A DNA stretch of 37,032 nt from Bacteroidota bacterium (GTDB lineage Bacteria; Bacteroidota; Bacteroidia; Chitinophagales; Chitinophagaceae). The translations under genes were made by a program, and so were the position numbers. Below are positions 16,792 through 26,546 of this stretch, piece after piece. Location of the stretch: NCBI GenBank assembly GCA_030706735.1, contig JAUZNZ010000038.1, positions 1-37,032 of the forward strand. Reading direction: 5' to 3'. Below the pieces are notes generated by a model. That model did no database searches and had not been told where the DNA came from. It worked only from the letters and a program-made list of their open reading frames with translations. Each line of letters opens with the position of its first letter. Position 1 is the stretch's first letter.

Positions 16792-16922
16792 ACATCACCC
16801 CCATTTCAGGCCCTCTACTAATATACCGCAATCCACTTTCAATCCCGTCTTTCCCCGGCAATTGATACCTCCTCACCAATGTCCGATATTACAACCAAGC
16901 ATTATATTAAATTCATTTACAA

Positions 16923-18950
16923 TCACTTATAACTCCGCTGACTCGGGTGGGCGACCTCGAATTCGAGGTTCTCCTTGTGCAGTTCCCATCCGCCGCCGGG
17001 CGCGCTGCCGGCACTCCCCCCGGGGGCGCCACCACTGCTGCTGCCGCCGTCATTCTTGAATTCCCAGGCCGATACGAAGCAGAAATTGTCGTCGTCCCGC
17101 CGGGCCTCTCCATCCTCGGTCTGCATCTCCTCGCGGAAATGGCCGCCGCAGCTTTCCCGGCGGTTCAGGGCGTCGATGCACATCAGTTCGCCGAGCTCGA
17201 TGAAGTCGGCCACCCGGCCGGCCTTGTCCAGTTCCGTATTCATTTCATGGACGCCGCCGGGAATGCGCACATCCCGCCAGAATTCGGCCTTGAGGGCGCG
17301 GATCTCGGCAATGGCCTCCTTGAGGCCCGCCTCGTTGCGGGCCATCCCGCATTTATCCCACATGATCTTGCCAAGGCGTTTGTGGAAGCTCTCTACCGAC
17401 TGGGTGCCGTTAATATGTTTCAGTTGCACGATCCGGTCGGACACCTCTTTTTCGGCCGCTTCGAAGGCAGGGTGGCTGGTGGGTATCGGAGCGACGCGGA
17501 TCTCGCCGGACAGGTAGTTGCCAAGGGTGTAAGGGATCACGAAGTAGCCGTCGGCCAGGCCCTGCATCAGCGCCGAAGCGCCGAGGCGGTTAGCCCCGTG
17601 GTCGCTGAAATTCGCCTCACCCAGCGCATAGAGGCCGGGCACCGTCGTCATCAGCTCATAGTCCACCCAGAGCCCGCCCATCGTATAGTGGACGGCGGGA
17701 TAGATGCGCATGGGCTGGGTATAGGGATCCTCTCCGGTGATCTTATTGTACATGTCGAAGAGGTTGCCGTATTTCTCTTTGACCACTTCGACGCCATGCC
17801 GGCGGATGTCTTCCGCGCCGGGGTTGTCGATGCCGTGCTTGCGGCATTCCGTCTTACCATAGCGCTCGATCGCGGAGGCATAGTCGAGATACACGGCCTG
17901 CTTCGAGGAACCCACGCCATAGCCTGCGTCGCAGCGTTCCTTGGCGGCCCGGGAGGCCACGTCGCGGGGTACCAGGTTCCCGAAGGCGGGATATCTTCTC
18001 TCCAGGTAGTAGTCGCGCTCGTCCTCGGGAATATCGGAAGGCTTGCGGGTATCGTTTTGTTTCCTGGGGACCCAGATGCGGCCGTCATTGCGTAACGATT
18101 CCGACATCAGGGTAAGCTTGGATTGGTGGTCGCCAGTGACCGGAATACAGGTCGGATGGATCTGGGTGAAGCAGGGGTTGCCGAACCAGGCCCCCTTCTT
18201 ATGCGCCTTCCAGGCAGCGGTCACGTTGCTGCCCATGGCATTGGTGGACAAATAGAACACATTCCCGTATCCGCCGGAACAGATCAGTACCGCATGGCCG
18301 AAGTGGCGTTCCAGTTCCCCGGTGATCAGGTTGCGGGCGATGATCCCGCGCGCCTTGCCATCGATGACGACGACGTCCAACATTTCGTGCCGGGTGTACA
18401 TGTCTACATTCCCAAGGGCCACCTGCCGCTCGAGGGCCTGGTAGGCGCCGATCAGCAATTGCTGGCCGGTCTGGCCGGCGGCATAGAAAGTCCGCTGCAC
18501 CTGAACGCCCCCGAAAGAACGGTTGCTGAGCATGCCGCCGTATTCGCGCGCGAAGGGCACGCCCTGCGCCACGCATTGGTCGATGATATTGGCGCTCACT
18601 TCCGCCAGCCGGTGTACGTTGGCCTCGCGGGACCGATAGTCGCCGCCCTTGATGGTGTCATAGAACAGGCGAAATACGCTGTCCCCGTCATTCTGGTAAT
18701 TCTTTGCCGCATTGATGCCTCCCTGCGCGGCAATGCTATGGGCGCGGCGCGGAGAATCCTGAAAACAGAAAGCCTTTACCTTATAGCCGAGCTCGCCCAA
18801 CGATGCCGCCGCCGAAGCGCCGGCCAGTCCCGTGCCGATGATGATCACCTCCAGGCTGCGCTTGTTGGCGGGGTTTACCAGCTTGACATGTCCCTTGTAT
18901 TCGTTCCATTTCTGTGCGAGCGGGCCTTCAGGAATGTTTGACTTGAGCAT
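16923..18950 (-). CDS. sdhA: succinate dehydrogenase/fumarate reductase flavoprotein subunit
   Basis: SdhA oxidises succinate at a covalently bound FAD. The 675-residue protein shows the dinucleotide fold [15 protein letters not shown] (about 36-50). It has the flavinylation motif [10 protein letters not shown] (H71), the HPTCIPV active-site segment and the capping-domain motif [13 protein letters not shown]. The length fits the long form found in Bacteroidota and epsilonproteobacteria with diheme cytochrome subunits. Near the C-terminus an unusual low-complexity run (about 633-650: [22 protein letters not shown]) separates the body from the conserved-looking tail [16 protein letters not shown]. 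It follows sdhC by 13 bases; sdhB is displaced about 2 kb downstream by an inserted cassette. Confidence 0.96.
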   Translation of the reverse strand: MLKSNIPEGPLAQKWNEYKGHVKLVNPANKRSLEVIIIGTGLAGASAAASLGELGYKVKAFCFQDSPRRAHSIAAQGGINAAKNYQNDGDSVFRLFYDTIKGGDYRSREANVHRLAEVSANIIDQCVAQGVPFAREYGGMLSNRSFGGVQVQRTFYAAGQTGQQLLIGAYQALERQVALGNVDMYTRHEMLDVVVIDGKARGIIARNLITGELERHFGHAVLICSGGYGNVFYLSTNAMGSNVTAAWKAHKKGAWFGNPCFTQIHPTCIPVTGDHQSKLTLMSESLRNDGRIWVPRKQNDTRKPSDIPEDERDYYLERRYPAFGNLVPRDVASRAAKERCDAGYGVGSSKQAVYLDYASAIERYGKTECRKHGIDNPGAEDIRRHGVEVVKEKYGNLFDMYNKITGEDPYTQPMRIYPAVHYTMGGLWVDYELMTTVPGLYALGEANFSDHGANRLGASALMQGLADGYFVIPYTLGNYLSGEIRVAPIPTSHPAFEAAEKEVSDRIVQLKHINGTQSVESFHKRLGKIMWDKCGMARNEAGLKEAIAEIRALKAEFWRDVRIPGGVHEMNTELDKAGRVADFIELGELMCIDALNRRESCGGHFREEMQTEDGEARRDDDNFCFVSAWEFKNDGGSSSGGAPGGSAGSAPGGGWELHKENLEFEVAHPSQRSYK

Positions 18951-18963
18951 ATGATCGGTTCGT

Positions 18964-19647
18964 TTATTGCACCCATTTGAAATACATCGAGACCGGCATC
19001 ATGGCAAATGCGAGCGGCACGATGATCGAGAAGCCGACCCCGATGGCATTCAGCATGTGCAGGTATCGGTTATTGTGTACGCCCAGGGAGCGGAAGGCGC
19101 TTTGAAATCCATGGAGCAGGTGGTAGGCCAGGGAAAGGCAGGCAAGCACGTAGAGGGCCACCACCCAGGGTTCGGTGAATGTCGCCTTCATGAGACTGAA
19201 AAGGTCATGCATCGCCACCCCGTTGATCGTGACCTCGTCCACGTCCCCGAACCGGGAAGGGATCCAGAAATGTTTCCAGTGAATGAGCAGGAAGATCAGG
19301 ATGATGGTGCCCAGCAAACCCATCGAACGGGAGTACCATTTGCTGCCCGAGTTGCCCATCGGGACCTGATAGCCGATCTTTCGTTTTTTCTGGTTCTGAA
19401 AGGTCAATACCAGCCCCTGAATGATGTGGAGAAAAAAGCCGACAAAGAGGCCGACCTCGATGATCCGGATGACGACCGTCGATCCCATGAAATGCGCGGC
19501 CTTGTTGAACATTTCACCGCCATCCATCGCCCAGATACAGGAATTTATGCCGACATGCACGATTAGGAAGCTGATGAGGAACACCCCCGTCAGGCCCATC
19601 ACGAATTTCTTGCCTACGGAGGAAGTGAAGAGTTCAGACCATTTCAT
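18964..19647 (-). CDS. sdhC: succinate dehydrogenase cytochrome b subunit
   Basis: This single 227-residue membrane anchor has five predicted transmembrane segments (about 15-35, 57-83, 107-127, 157-180 and 200-222). Histidines at helix positions ([34 protein letters not shown]) fit ligands for two b hemes. This is the type B diheme form that reduces menaquinone, consistent with the long SdhA and the absence of an sdhD gene. It is the first gene of the operon and has its own upstream promoter. Confidence 0.93.
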   Translation of the reverse strand: MKWSELFTSSVGKKFVMGLTGVFLISFLIVHVGINSCIWAMDGGEMFNKAAHFMGSTVVIRIIEVGLFVGFFLHIIQGLVLTFQNQKKRKIGYQVPMGNSGSKWYSRSMGLLGTIILIFLLIHWKHFWIPSRFGDVDEVTINGVAMHDLFSLMKATFTEPWVVALYVLACLSLAYHLLHGFQSAFRSLGVHNNRYLHMLNAIGVGFSIIVPLAFAMMPVSMYFKWVQ

Positions 19648-19673
19648 AATTTATAATTTTTCCATCCCGCGCG

Positions 19674-19704
19674 CAAAGTTAGCACAGGATGGCGAGCCGC
19701 CCAA
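19674..19704 (-). promoter_or_regulatory. Bacteroidota-type promoter of the sdh operon
   Basis: On the minus strand, TTG (19702-19704), a 20-base spacer, then a perfect TAACTTTG -7 element (19674-19681). The sdhC start codon follows 26 bases later. This is the clearest promoter for sdhC-sdhA and, by readthrough, possibly for the inserted cassette and sdhB. Confidence 0.65.
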
Positions 19705-19763
19705 AAAACATGGCAAATCCCCGTTGTTTAGTATATTAGCCCCCAGAAACAACAACTATCCGC

Positions 19764-20675
19764 ATGAAGCAAGAAGATGATTTTGAAGCGAACCTGGCGG
19801 GAGATGACGGAGCCGGCGACGAAAGCAAGGCGAGCTGGTTCAAACGCATCAAGAAAGGGATCCTGACAAGTACGGCCGAAAAGAAAGAGACACCGGAAGG
19901 GCTTTGGATGAAATGCCCGAACTGCAATTATATATGTACGGTCACCGAACTGAGGGAAAGCCTCTTCGTTTGTCCCAAATGCAATCATCATCACCGCATC
20001 GGCAGCGCCGAATACTTCGAGATCCTTTTCAATGACAACCGGTACGAGATCCTGTTCGAGAATATCCGCTCCAAGGACTTTTTGCATTTCACGGACCTGA
20101 AGTCCTACGAAAAAAGGCTGGAAGAGACCTGGGCCAAGACCGACATCACCGATTCGATCCGGATCGGCGTCGGGGGGATCAAGGAGCACCAACTGGTAGT
20201 CGGCTGCATGGACTTCGAGTTCATCGGCGGCTCGCTGGGGAGCGTGATGGGAGAACGGATCACCAGGGCCGTCGACCATTGCCTCGAGCACCGGATCCCG
20301 CTGCTGATCATCTGCAAATCGGGGGGCGCCCGGATGATGGAAAGCGCCTTTTCCCTGATGCAGCTGGCGAAGGTATCCGGCAAGCTTTCCCAGCTGACGG
20401 ATGCCCGCATACCCTATATCTCGCTATTGACCGATCCCTCCTTCGGAGGGATCTCCGCCAGCTTCGGCATGCTGGGCGATCTGAATATCGCCGAACCGGG
20501 AGCCCTGATCGGCTTTGCCGGCCCGCGCGTCATCAAAGAGACCATCAAGAAGGACCTGCCGCCGGGCTTTCAACGCAGCGAATTTCTTCTCGAGCATGGC
20601 TTCCTGGATTTCATCGTCAATCGAAAGGATCTGAAAGAGAAAATGGCCACCCTGCTCACGCTGTTCAAAAATTGA
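19764..20675 (+). CDS. accD: acetyl-CoA carboxylase carboxyltransferase beta subunit
   Basis: AccD, with AccA, transfers carboxyl from carboxybiotin to acetyl-CoA, giving malonyl-CoA for fatty-acid synthesis. The 303-residue protein has the N-terminal four-cysteine zinc finger (C51, C54, C70, C73: CPNCNYIC ... CPKC). The crotonase-fold core follows, including MDFEFIGGSLGSVMGE, CKSGGARMMES and GGISASFGMLGD. A charged 45-residue N-terminus (MKQEDDFEAN) precedes the finger. The next gene, smpB, starts 11 bases after the stop. Confidence 0.95.
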   Translation: MKQEDDFEANLAGDDGAGDESKASWFKRIKKGILTSTAEKKETPEGLWMKCPNCNYICTVTELRESLFVCPKCNHHHRIGSAEYFEILFNDNRYEILFENIRSKDFLHFTDLKSYEKRLEETWAKTDITDSIRIGVGGIKEHQLVVGCMDFEFIGGSLGSVMGERITRAVDHCLEHRIPLLIICKSGGARMMESAFSLMQLAKVSGKLSQLTDARIPYISLLTDPSFGGISASFGMLGDLNIAEPGALIGFAGPRVIKETIKKDLPPGFQRSEFLLEHGFLDFIVNRKDLKEKMATLLTLFKN

Positions 20676-20686
20676 CGTCCTCCCAA

Positions 20687-21133
20687 ATGAGCGAAATAAA
20701 GAACAGATCGGCCTATCACGACTATTTCATCGAGGACAAATACGAGGCGGGCATGGTATTAGCTGGTACCGAGGTGAAATCGATCCGGGAAGGCAAGGTG
20801 AACTTCGTCGACAGTTTCTGCGCCTTCGAGGGAGGAGAGCTTTGGGTCAAGAATATGCACATCGCCGAATACCGGATGGGGACCACGAATAACCACCTGG
20901 TGGTGCATGACCGGAAGCTGCTGCTGACCAAAAGGGAACTGCGCAAGCTGGAAGGCAAGCTCCGCGACAAGGGGTACACGATCGTTCCCCTGCGCATCTT
21001 CTTCTCCGAAAAAGGCTTCGCCAAGCTCGAGATCGGGCTGGGCCGGGGGAAGAAGACCTACGACAAGCGGGAAACGATCAAGCAGCGGGATACCGAAAAA
21101 GAAATAAAAAGACATCTGAATCGTTCGAGGTAA
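20687..21133 (+). CDS. smpB: SsrA-binding protein
   Basis: SmpB binds tmRNA and brings it to stalled ribosomes for trans-translation. The 148-residue protein begins at the ATG giving MSEIKNRSAYHDYFIEDKY. It has the family core EAGMVLAGTEVKSIREGKVN, HIAEYRMG and LLLTKRELRKL, and the basic tail GRGKKTYDKRETIKQRD, which becomes helical in the mRNA channel. The frame is open further upstream inside accD, but family similarity starts here. No ssrA gene was seen in the window. Confidence 0.95.
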   Translation: MSEIKNRSAYHDYFIEDKYEAGMVLAGTEVKSIREGKVNFVDSFCAFEGGELWVKNMHIAEYRMGTTNNHLVVHDRKLLLTKRELRKLEGKLRDKGYTIVPLRIFFSEKGFAKLEIGLGRGKKTYDKRETIKQRDTEKEIKRHLNRSR

Positions 21134-21140
21134 ATATAAT

Positions 21141-22337
21141 ATGTTAAGACCCTTTTCGATCGTACTGTTGATGGCCCTGGCCGGAGCCTCTCGTCTGCAC
21201 GCCCAGGCGCCAGGCGGGAAGGTTGGCGGAGCCGGCTCCCAGGCGCCCGCCGCAACGGCGACGGGAACGGCCACGGGGTCCTGGTACGGAAAGGCCGAAG
21301 CGGATGTGTCCGGCATCCATGATAATTACCTGACCGAATTGGTCATCAAGCAGCGGGGCAACCGGGTGGATGGCGTATTCGGGTACTACTTCCGGGACAA
21401 ATACCAAAGCTTCTTCGTTCACGGTCGCTATAACCCCCAAACCCGGGAGGTTACGATCCTGAATATCCCCGTGATCTACTTCGGTTCGAATTCCACGGTG
21501 AACAGCATCGACTGCAATATGAACTTCCGGGCGATCCTGATCAATTCGAAATTCAAGAGCACCCTCAAGGGCTATTTTTACCACGATGCCCGATATGCGC
21601 ATATGTGCCCGGATCTGAAGGTCGCCTATACGCTCGACCGCAATGAAAAACAGGACAGCGTGCTCAAGGCCTCGAATGCCGTCGCGCGGATCTGGAAACC
21701 GCAGGTGGACGATAATGTCTTCGACGCGGCAAAGGAGGATGCCAAGAAGAACGATTCAGCCATGAAGAAGCTGGACAGCATGGTGGCCGCCACGATCCAG
21801 GCTGGGGATACCTCCGCAAAGATCGCCGATACCACACTGTCCGATACCGCGCAACATATGGCGGACGTCTCTCAGCGCGTTGCGGCCGTGCTGCCGGGGC
21901 ATGATTCCGTGGCCACCGTCGCCGCCCCTCCGCCCGATCCGGAAAAGCTGGACAAAGAAGACAGCAGGAAGATCGCCGAGTCCTTCGTCAAGCGCGCGCC
22001 CGTCAATAATAAGGTGCTGGAGGTCGAGTCCGATTCGGTCCGCGTCAGCTTCTACGATAATGGGGAAATAGACGGGGACAGCATTTCCGTCTTCGTGAAC
22101 CAGCAATTGGTGCTGAAACACCAGATGCTGGAGTCCAGGGCGCTGGTTCTCTTCCTGCGCCTCGACAGCGCGCTGGAGACCAATGAGATCAGCATGTTCG
22201 CAGAAAACCTCGGCAAATATCCGCCCAATACGGCCCTCATGGTCGTCACCGACGGCAAACACCGCTACGAGGTGTTCATGAGCAGCAACTATTCCTCCAA
22301 TGCGACGATCCGGCTGAGGCGGAAGAAGAAGGTCTGA
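21141..22337 (+). CDS. secreted protein of unknown function with a conserved C-terminal module
   Basis: This is a 398-residue exported protein. The signal peptide ends near ASRLHAQ (about residue 22), followed by a Gly/Ala/Thr-rich spacer. An N-terminal beta domain (about 46-175) contains GSWYGKAEADVSG, GVFGYYFRDKY and GYFYHDARYAHMC; it looks like a lipocalin- or YceI-sized barrel, but this is only a visual impression. A helical, Asp/Ala/Lys-rich middle (about 185-280) precedes a C-terminal module (about 283-398) with VRVSFYDNGEIDGDSISVFVN and GKYPPNTALMVV. I associate this module with many Bacteroidota secreted proteins of unknown role. It starts seven bases after smpB, so it is probably co-transcribed with accD-smpB. 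Confidence 0.78.
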   Translation: MLRPFSIVLLMALAGASRLHAQAPGGKVGGAGSQAPAATATGTATGSWYGKAEADVSGIHDNYLTELVIKQRGNRVDGVFGYYFRDKYQSFFVHGRYNPQTREVTILNIPVIYFGSNSTVNSIDCNMNFRAILINSKFKSTLKGYFYHDARYAHMCPDLKVAYTLDRNEKQDSVLKASNAVARIWKPQVDDNVFDAAKEDAKKNDSAMKKLDSMVAATIQAGDTSAKIADTTLSDTAQHMADVSQRVAAVLPGHDSVATVAAPPPDPEKLDKEDSRKIAESFVKRAPVNNKVLEVESDSVRVSFYDNGEIDGDSISVFVNQQLVLKHQMLESRALVLFLRLDSALETNEISMFAENLGKYPPNTALMVVTDGKHRYEVFMSSNYSSNATIRLRRKKKV

Positions 22338-22349
22338 GACGCCGCGCCC

Positions 22350-24866
22350 CTACTGAAATAATTCCCCCTGCTCCGGCTTCTCCTCTTTTTGGCCCCAGCT
22401 GATCTCGACCGTCTTTCCATAATCGAAAAGCTTGCTACCGACGGCTTTCCAGCCCATGACCTCGACCAGCGCGGCGATCTTGACCTTTTGGGTCTTGGCG
22501 GCGGACCCGCGGCCGGATTTGATCACCGCGACGGGTTCCGGGTGCGTGGTGACGGCCTCCAGGCGATTGCCCTCTCCCTCCTTGATGAACAGGAATTTAT
22601 TGCGAAGCGTGGTGGTCTCGATCTTGAAGCGTTTGACGTTGAACTGCTGCTTTTCATTGTCCAGGTAGATGGCGGTAATGATCCGCTCGGGATCGAATTT
22701 CCGGATCTCGATGATCTTCTCCGCATCGAAGCGTTGCGTCAATTCCGTGTCGACGATCTCATAGTTGCCGTCCCCATAGATGACGAGGAGGCGATCGTCG
22801 CCTGCGAAGCTGCCCAGGAATTGTCCCTTTTCCTCCGTATTGAGGCGACCGAACTGGTCGTCAAACCAAAGTTTGCGGCCGCTCAGGGTGGGCTTGCCGG
22901 CCTCTTTCAGCTTGACGGCGCGGATCGCATGCTTGGTCACCTGGTTGCCCATGCTGGCCCGGCCCTTGATCTCCTGGGTCTCGAAAGCGAAGTCGAATTC
23001 CTTGATGCGGGCCGAGCTGCCCGGACTGAGGATGATCTTGACGACTTCGGCCTCGCCGTTCGGATTGGCCGAGAAATAATGCACCCGGCTGCGCTCTTCG
23101 CCCTTCGTCAGGTCATATTCCTTTTCGCGGGTCACGCCGGTGACGTTGAAGCGCTTCGCATAGCTGACGCCTGTCTTGCCGTCGGCATAGATCATATTAT
23201 AGGTCGTGCGTTCGTCATTCTTGCGGAATACAGCGACATAGATGATGTCCTTGCCGATAAAGGCCTTTTCGGCCACCTTGACCACCTTCATTTTGCCGCT
23301 CTTGGTGAAGGCGATGATGTCGTCGAGGTCGGAACAATCGACGATGAACTCATCCTTTTTCAGGCCCGTGCCGATGAAGCCCTCCTCGCGATTGGCGTAT
23401 AGCTTGACATTGGCGATGGCCACCTGCTGGGCCTGGATCGCCTCGAAGAGCTTGATCTCGGTCTTGCGCTCGCGGCCCTTGCCATATTTTTTGAGCAGAT
23501 TTTCGTAATAGGCGACGGCATAGTCCACCAGGTTGTTCAGGTCGTGTTTGACCTGCTTGATCTCAGCCTCGAGGGCCTTGATCTGATCGTTGAGCTCGTC
23601 GATGTCGAGACGATAGATACGGCGAACGGGCTTTTCCGTCAGCTTGATGATGTCTTCCCGGCTTATGGCGCGTTTCAATTGTTTCCGATAGGGTTCGAAG
23701 GCGATGGCGATGGCTTCGAGCACCTTGTCCCAATTGGCGTGCTTCTTTTCCAATTCCTTGTAGATCTTCTTCTCGAAGAAGATCTTTTCCAGTGAGGTGA
23801 AGTGCCATTTTTCCTGCAGGTCCGCGAGCTTGATCTCCAGCTCGCTTTTGAGGAGGTTCTTCGTATGGTCGACGGAGAGCGTAAGCAGTTCGCGCGCGCC
23901 AAGGAACTGTGGCTTTTGTTCGGTGATGACGCAGGCATTCGGCGAAATGCTCACTTCGCAGTCCGTAAAAGCGTAAAGGGCGTCGATCGTGATGTCGGGG
24001 GAAATGCCCGGCGCCAGGTCCACCTGGATCTCGACTTCCGCGGCGGTATTGTCGGTGACCTTCCTGATCTTGATCTTGCCCTGGTCATTGGCCTTGATGA
24101 TGGAATCGATGAGGGCGGTGGTGGTGACGCCGTAGGGAACGTTGCGGATAAGGAGGGTCTTTTTATCAGCCTCTTCAATACGGGAACGTACCCTGACCTT
24201 TCCTCCGCGCTTGCCGTCGTTGTAATTCGTCGTGTCGATCATGCCCCCGGTCAGGAAGTCGGGGTATAGTTCGAATTTCTTGCCGCGCAGGTATTTCATG
24301 GCCGCTTCGCAGAGTTCGCAGAAGTTATGCGGCAATATTTTCGTGGCCAGGCCGACCGCGATGCCTTCGGCGCCCTGGGCGAGCAGGAGCGGGAATTTCA
24401 TCGGCAGGGTAACGGGTTCATTGCGGCGCCCGTCATAGCTCAGCTGCCATTCGGTGGTCTTCGGATTAAAGGCGACTTCCAGGGCGAACTTGCTCGGGCG
24501 GGCTTCGATATAGCGCGCCGCGGCCGCTTCATCCCCGGTGCGCGTATCGCCCCAGTTACCCTGGGTCTCGACGAGCAGCTCTTTTTGTCCCATGTTGACC
24601 AGGGCCTCGCCGATGCTGGCGTCGCCATGGGGATGATACTGCATGCTCTGGCCGATGATATTGGCCACCTTATTGAACCGGCCGTCGTCCATTTCCTTCA
24701 TGGCATGGAGGATGCGACGCTGTACGGGCTTCAGCCCGTCCTCTACGGCGGGCACGGCCCTTTCCAGGATCACATAGGAGGCATAGTCCAGGAACCAGGT
24801 CTTGTACTGTCCGGTCAATCCCGATTCGTTGCCTAAAAAATCCTCTGATGTCTTGCTTTTGGCCAT
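22350..24866 (-). CDS. parC: DNA topoisomerase IV, subunit A
   Basis: ParC is the DNA-cutting subunit of topoisomerase IV, which unlinks daughter chromosomes. The 838-residue protein has the breakage-reunion domain with VEDGLKPVQRRIL and YHPHGDASIGEAL. The catalytic tyrosine is Y119 in AAARYIEAR, followed by a coiled-coil segment (about 400-455) and a C-terminal DNA-wrapping domain. The quinolone-sensitivity position that is Ser in E. coli GyrA/ParC is Ala83 here. I call it ParC rather than GyrA because of the Bacteroidota topo IV sequence style (GQKELLVETQGNWG) and its shared operon with parE. It is preceded by three small genes downstream of parE. Confidence 0.9.
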   Translation of the reverse strand: MAKSKTSEDFLGNESGLTGQYKTWFLDYASYVILERAVPAVEDGLKPVQRRILHAMKEMDDGRFNKVANIIGQSMQYHPHGDASIGEALVNMGQKELLVETQGNWGDTRTGDEAAAARYIEARPSKFALEVAFNPKTTEWQLSYDGRRNEPVTLPMKFPLLLAQGAEGIAVGLATKILPHNFCELCEAAMKYLRGKKFELYPDFLTGGMIDTTNYNDGKRGGKVRVRSRIEEADKKTLLIRNVPYGVTTTALIDSIIKANDQGKIKIRKVTDNTAAEVEIQVDLAPGISPDITIDALYAFTDCEVSISPNACVITEQKPQFLGARELLTLSVDHTKNLLKSELEIKLADLQEKWHFTSLEKIFFEKKIYKELEKKHANWDKVLEAIAIAFEPYRKQLKRAISREDIIKLTEKPVRRIYRLDIDELNDQIKALEAEIKQVKHDLNNLVDYAVAYYENLLKKYGKGRERKTEIKLFEAIQAQQVAIANVKLYANREEGFIGTGLKKDEFIVDCSDLDDIIAFTKSGKMKVVKVAEKAFIGKDIIYVAVFRKNDERTTYNMIYADGKTGVSYAKRFNVTGVTREKEYDLTKGEERSRVHYFSANPNGEAEVVKIILSPGSSARIKEFDFAFETQEIKGRASMGNQVTKHAIRAVKLKEAGKPTLSGRKLWFDDQFGRLNTEEKGQFLGSFAGDDRLLVIYGDGNYEIVDTELTQRFDAEKIIEIRKFDPERIITAIYLDNEKQQFNVKRFKIETTTLRNKFLFIKEGEGNRLEAVTTHPEPVAVIKSGRGSAAKTQKVKIAALVEVMGWKAVGSKLFDYGKTVEISWGQKEEKPEQGELFQ

Positions 24867-24912
24867 TGCCTTTTGTTTATGCTGCTGCTTGTTTTTCGAT
24901 TCGTTCGCGCCC

Positions 24913-25302
24913 CTACCCGATCTCGTACAGCTCCAGGGGCTGCCCGTTCGGATCGTTGAAGAAGGCGAATTTGCTGCCCGTCAGTTCATCGGTCCGGATC
25001 TCCTGTACCGTCACGCCCTTTTGCCGCAGTTCCCGCACGGCGACCTCGAGGTCCGGCACGGCGAAGGCCAGGTGGCGAAGTCCCTTGGCTTCCGGGTAGC
25101 TGCCCCTTTCCCGGTATTCAGGGAAGGAAAAGAGCTCTACCTGATAACGACCCGCGATGGCCAGGTCCAGTTTGTACGAGTCGCGTTCCTTCCTGTACGT
25201 CTCGCGGATCACCTCGAATCCCAGTACTTCGGTGTAGAAACGCTTGCTGGCCGGGTAATCGTCTGTCAGGATCGCAATATGGTGTATGCCCCGGATGTTC
25301 AT
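24913..25302 (-). CDS. VOC-family (glyoxalase-like) protein
   Basis: This 129-residue single vicinal-oxygen-chelate protein has two beta-alpha-beta-beta-beta repeats. Likely metal ligands are H8 in IHHIAILT, the Glu in YQVELFSFP, H77 in LRHLAFAV and the Glu in PLELYEIG. The pattern is that of the SMU1112c/YaeR-like subgroup. The substrate is unknown; detoxification of a 2-oxoaldehyde adduct or a small-molecule isomerase role are both possible. It overlaps the upstream DUF4260 gene by four bases and lies 46 bases before parC. Confidence 0.85.
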   Translation of the reverse strand: MNIRGIHHIAILTDDYPASKRFYTEVLGFEVIRETYRKERDSYKLDLAIAGRYQVELFSFPEYRERGSYPEAKGLRHLAFAVPDLEVAVRELRQKGVTVQEIRTDELTGSKFAFFNDPNGQPLELYEIG

Positions 25303-25670
25303 GCCGCCCCCTCCTTTGCCGCCTTCCCGATCTTGCCCAGGTGAGTGTCCCCAAATCCGCTAAAGTATTTTAAGCCATAGCCCATTCCGCGATCCATACA
25401 GGAATGACCAAACAGGATCAAACCGGCATATTGCAGGTACAGGTTCGGGCTGTATACGCCAATCAGATAGATCGCGATGGCCACCCCTTTATGATGCACC
25501 AGGTTGTAACAGATCGCCCCCGTTTTGTTGCCGCCGAGATAGCCCAGCGCGCTCAGGTCGGGAGCAAGTATCCAGACCAGCCACCACCACCAGGCAAAAG
25601 GCAGATAGCCGATGAGGTAGATGCTCAGCACAAACATGGCCGCCTCTTCTATCCGGATCAGCTTTTTCAT
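25299..25670 (-). CDS. DUF4260-type small membrane protein
   Basis: This 123-residue protein has about four hydrophobic segments (9-29, with WWWWLVWIL next to it, 55-75 and 78-90). Its motifs are typical of the DUF4260 family: PDLSALGYLGG, YNLVHHKGVA and FGHSCMDRGMGYGLKY. The function is unknown. It overlaps both neighbours by four bases (ATGA), so it is translationally coupled in the parE-parC operon. Confidence 0.8.
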   Translation of the reverse strand: MKKLIRIEEAAMFVLSIYLIGYLPFAWWWWLVWILAPDLSALGYLGGNKTGAICYNLVHHKGVAIAIYLIGVYSPNLYLQYAGLILFGHSCMDRGMGYGLKYFSGFGDTHLGKIGKAAKEGAA

Positions 25671-26518
25671 GCTTGCAACTCGGAGATTTTGGCCTTGATC
25701 TCAAAATCCTTCATCCCCCGGAGCTCGCCCTGGGCATCGATCTCCCCGGCCGCGACCAGGGTCTTGATGCGCCAGAGCAGGTAGGCGTCGCCGGTAATCT
25801 GTTTCGCCTTTGACAGACAGGCGTGGATCAGCTTGCTCGCCTTCACCCAGTCGCCGGTCAGGAACTTCTTCAATTCGGCGTCGTAGTAATCGTAGTCGTG
25901 TTGGCTAAGCTTCTTCCCGCCCTCGAGTTGACGTACCCCTTTGTTCTCCTGGCATAGCTTGTTCCATTCATCCGGGTCCACTTCGAATTCGGCGGCCGTG
26001 ATCGGACGGGCCAGCTTGCGTGCCTTCAGGAATTCACGCGGCGGGATATTGAAGAGGTTGACCGGATAGAATAGCTGCCCCTTCTCATTGATGAAGGGAA
26101 GATTATTTAAGTACAGGATGAAGATCCTGCCCTGGAATTCCCTGAGCTGGCTCATGAGCCAATAATATCCGCAGACGTCGTGCTGGTTCTGGGCGGCCCA
26201 GATCCAAACCTTCTCGTCCGGATCCTCGCGCAGCCTTTCCGTCAGCGCCGCCACCGTGGCGTTATCGTCCGCCGGAGCGCCAGGGTCCCTGCCAGCGGTC
26301 CTACCCTTGTCGACGAGCCCGTCGTAATCGCCGCCGGCCAGGATCCCACGCCACCACTGCCTGCGCGCCTCGATGCCTTCCGGGCTGTAGATGCCGGCGA
26401 GGGGGCCCACCGCATAGTCATCCTCGATCTGGATCAACTCCCCTTTGAAAGAGGGGTCGAGCGCAAAGGCAGATCGCAATGCCTCTATGTCACTTTGTTG
26501 AAAAACGATGTGGATCAT
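25667..26518 (-). CDS. DUF1835 domain-containing protein
   Basis: This 283-residue soluble protein begins MIHIVFQQSDIEALRSAF, with the GPLAGIYSPEGIEARRQWW stretch, as in DUF1835 proteins. Its second half (about 150-230: PREFLKARKLARPITAAEF and DPDEWNKLCQENKGVR) fits the companion DUF3658 region. The biochemical role is unknown. It starts 44 bases after the parE stop and overlaps the DUF4260 gene by four bases. Confidence 0.8.
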   Translation of the reverse strand: MIHIVFQQSDIEALRSAFALDPSFKGELIQIEDDYAVGPLAGIYSPEGIEARRQWWRGILAGGDYDGLVDKGRTAGRDPGAPADDNATVAALTERLREDPDEKVWIWAAQNQHDVCGYYWLMSQLREFQGRIFILYLNNLPFINEKGQLFYPVNLFNIPPREFLKARKLARPITAAEFEVDPDEWNKLCQENKGVRQLEGGKKLSQHDYDYYDAELKKFLTGDWVKASKLIHACLSKAKQITGDAYLLWRIKTLVAAGEIDAQGELRGMKDFEIKAKISELQA

Positions 26519-26546
26519 TCGTCACGGTTTAGTTTGGTTGTTCGTT

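Noticed and set aside
16947-18095. A 382-codon plus-strand frame opposite sdhA
   Set aside because: It mirrors the codons of sdhA, whose flavoprotein motifs are complete; this is a shadow frame.
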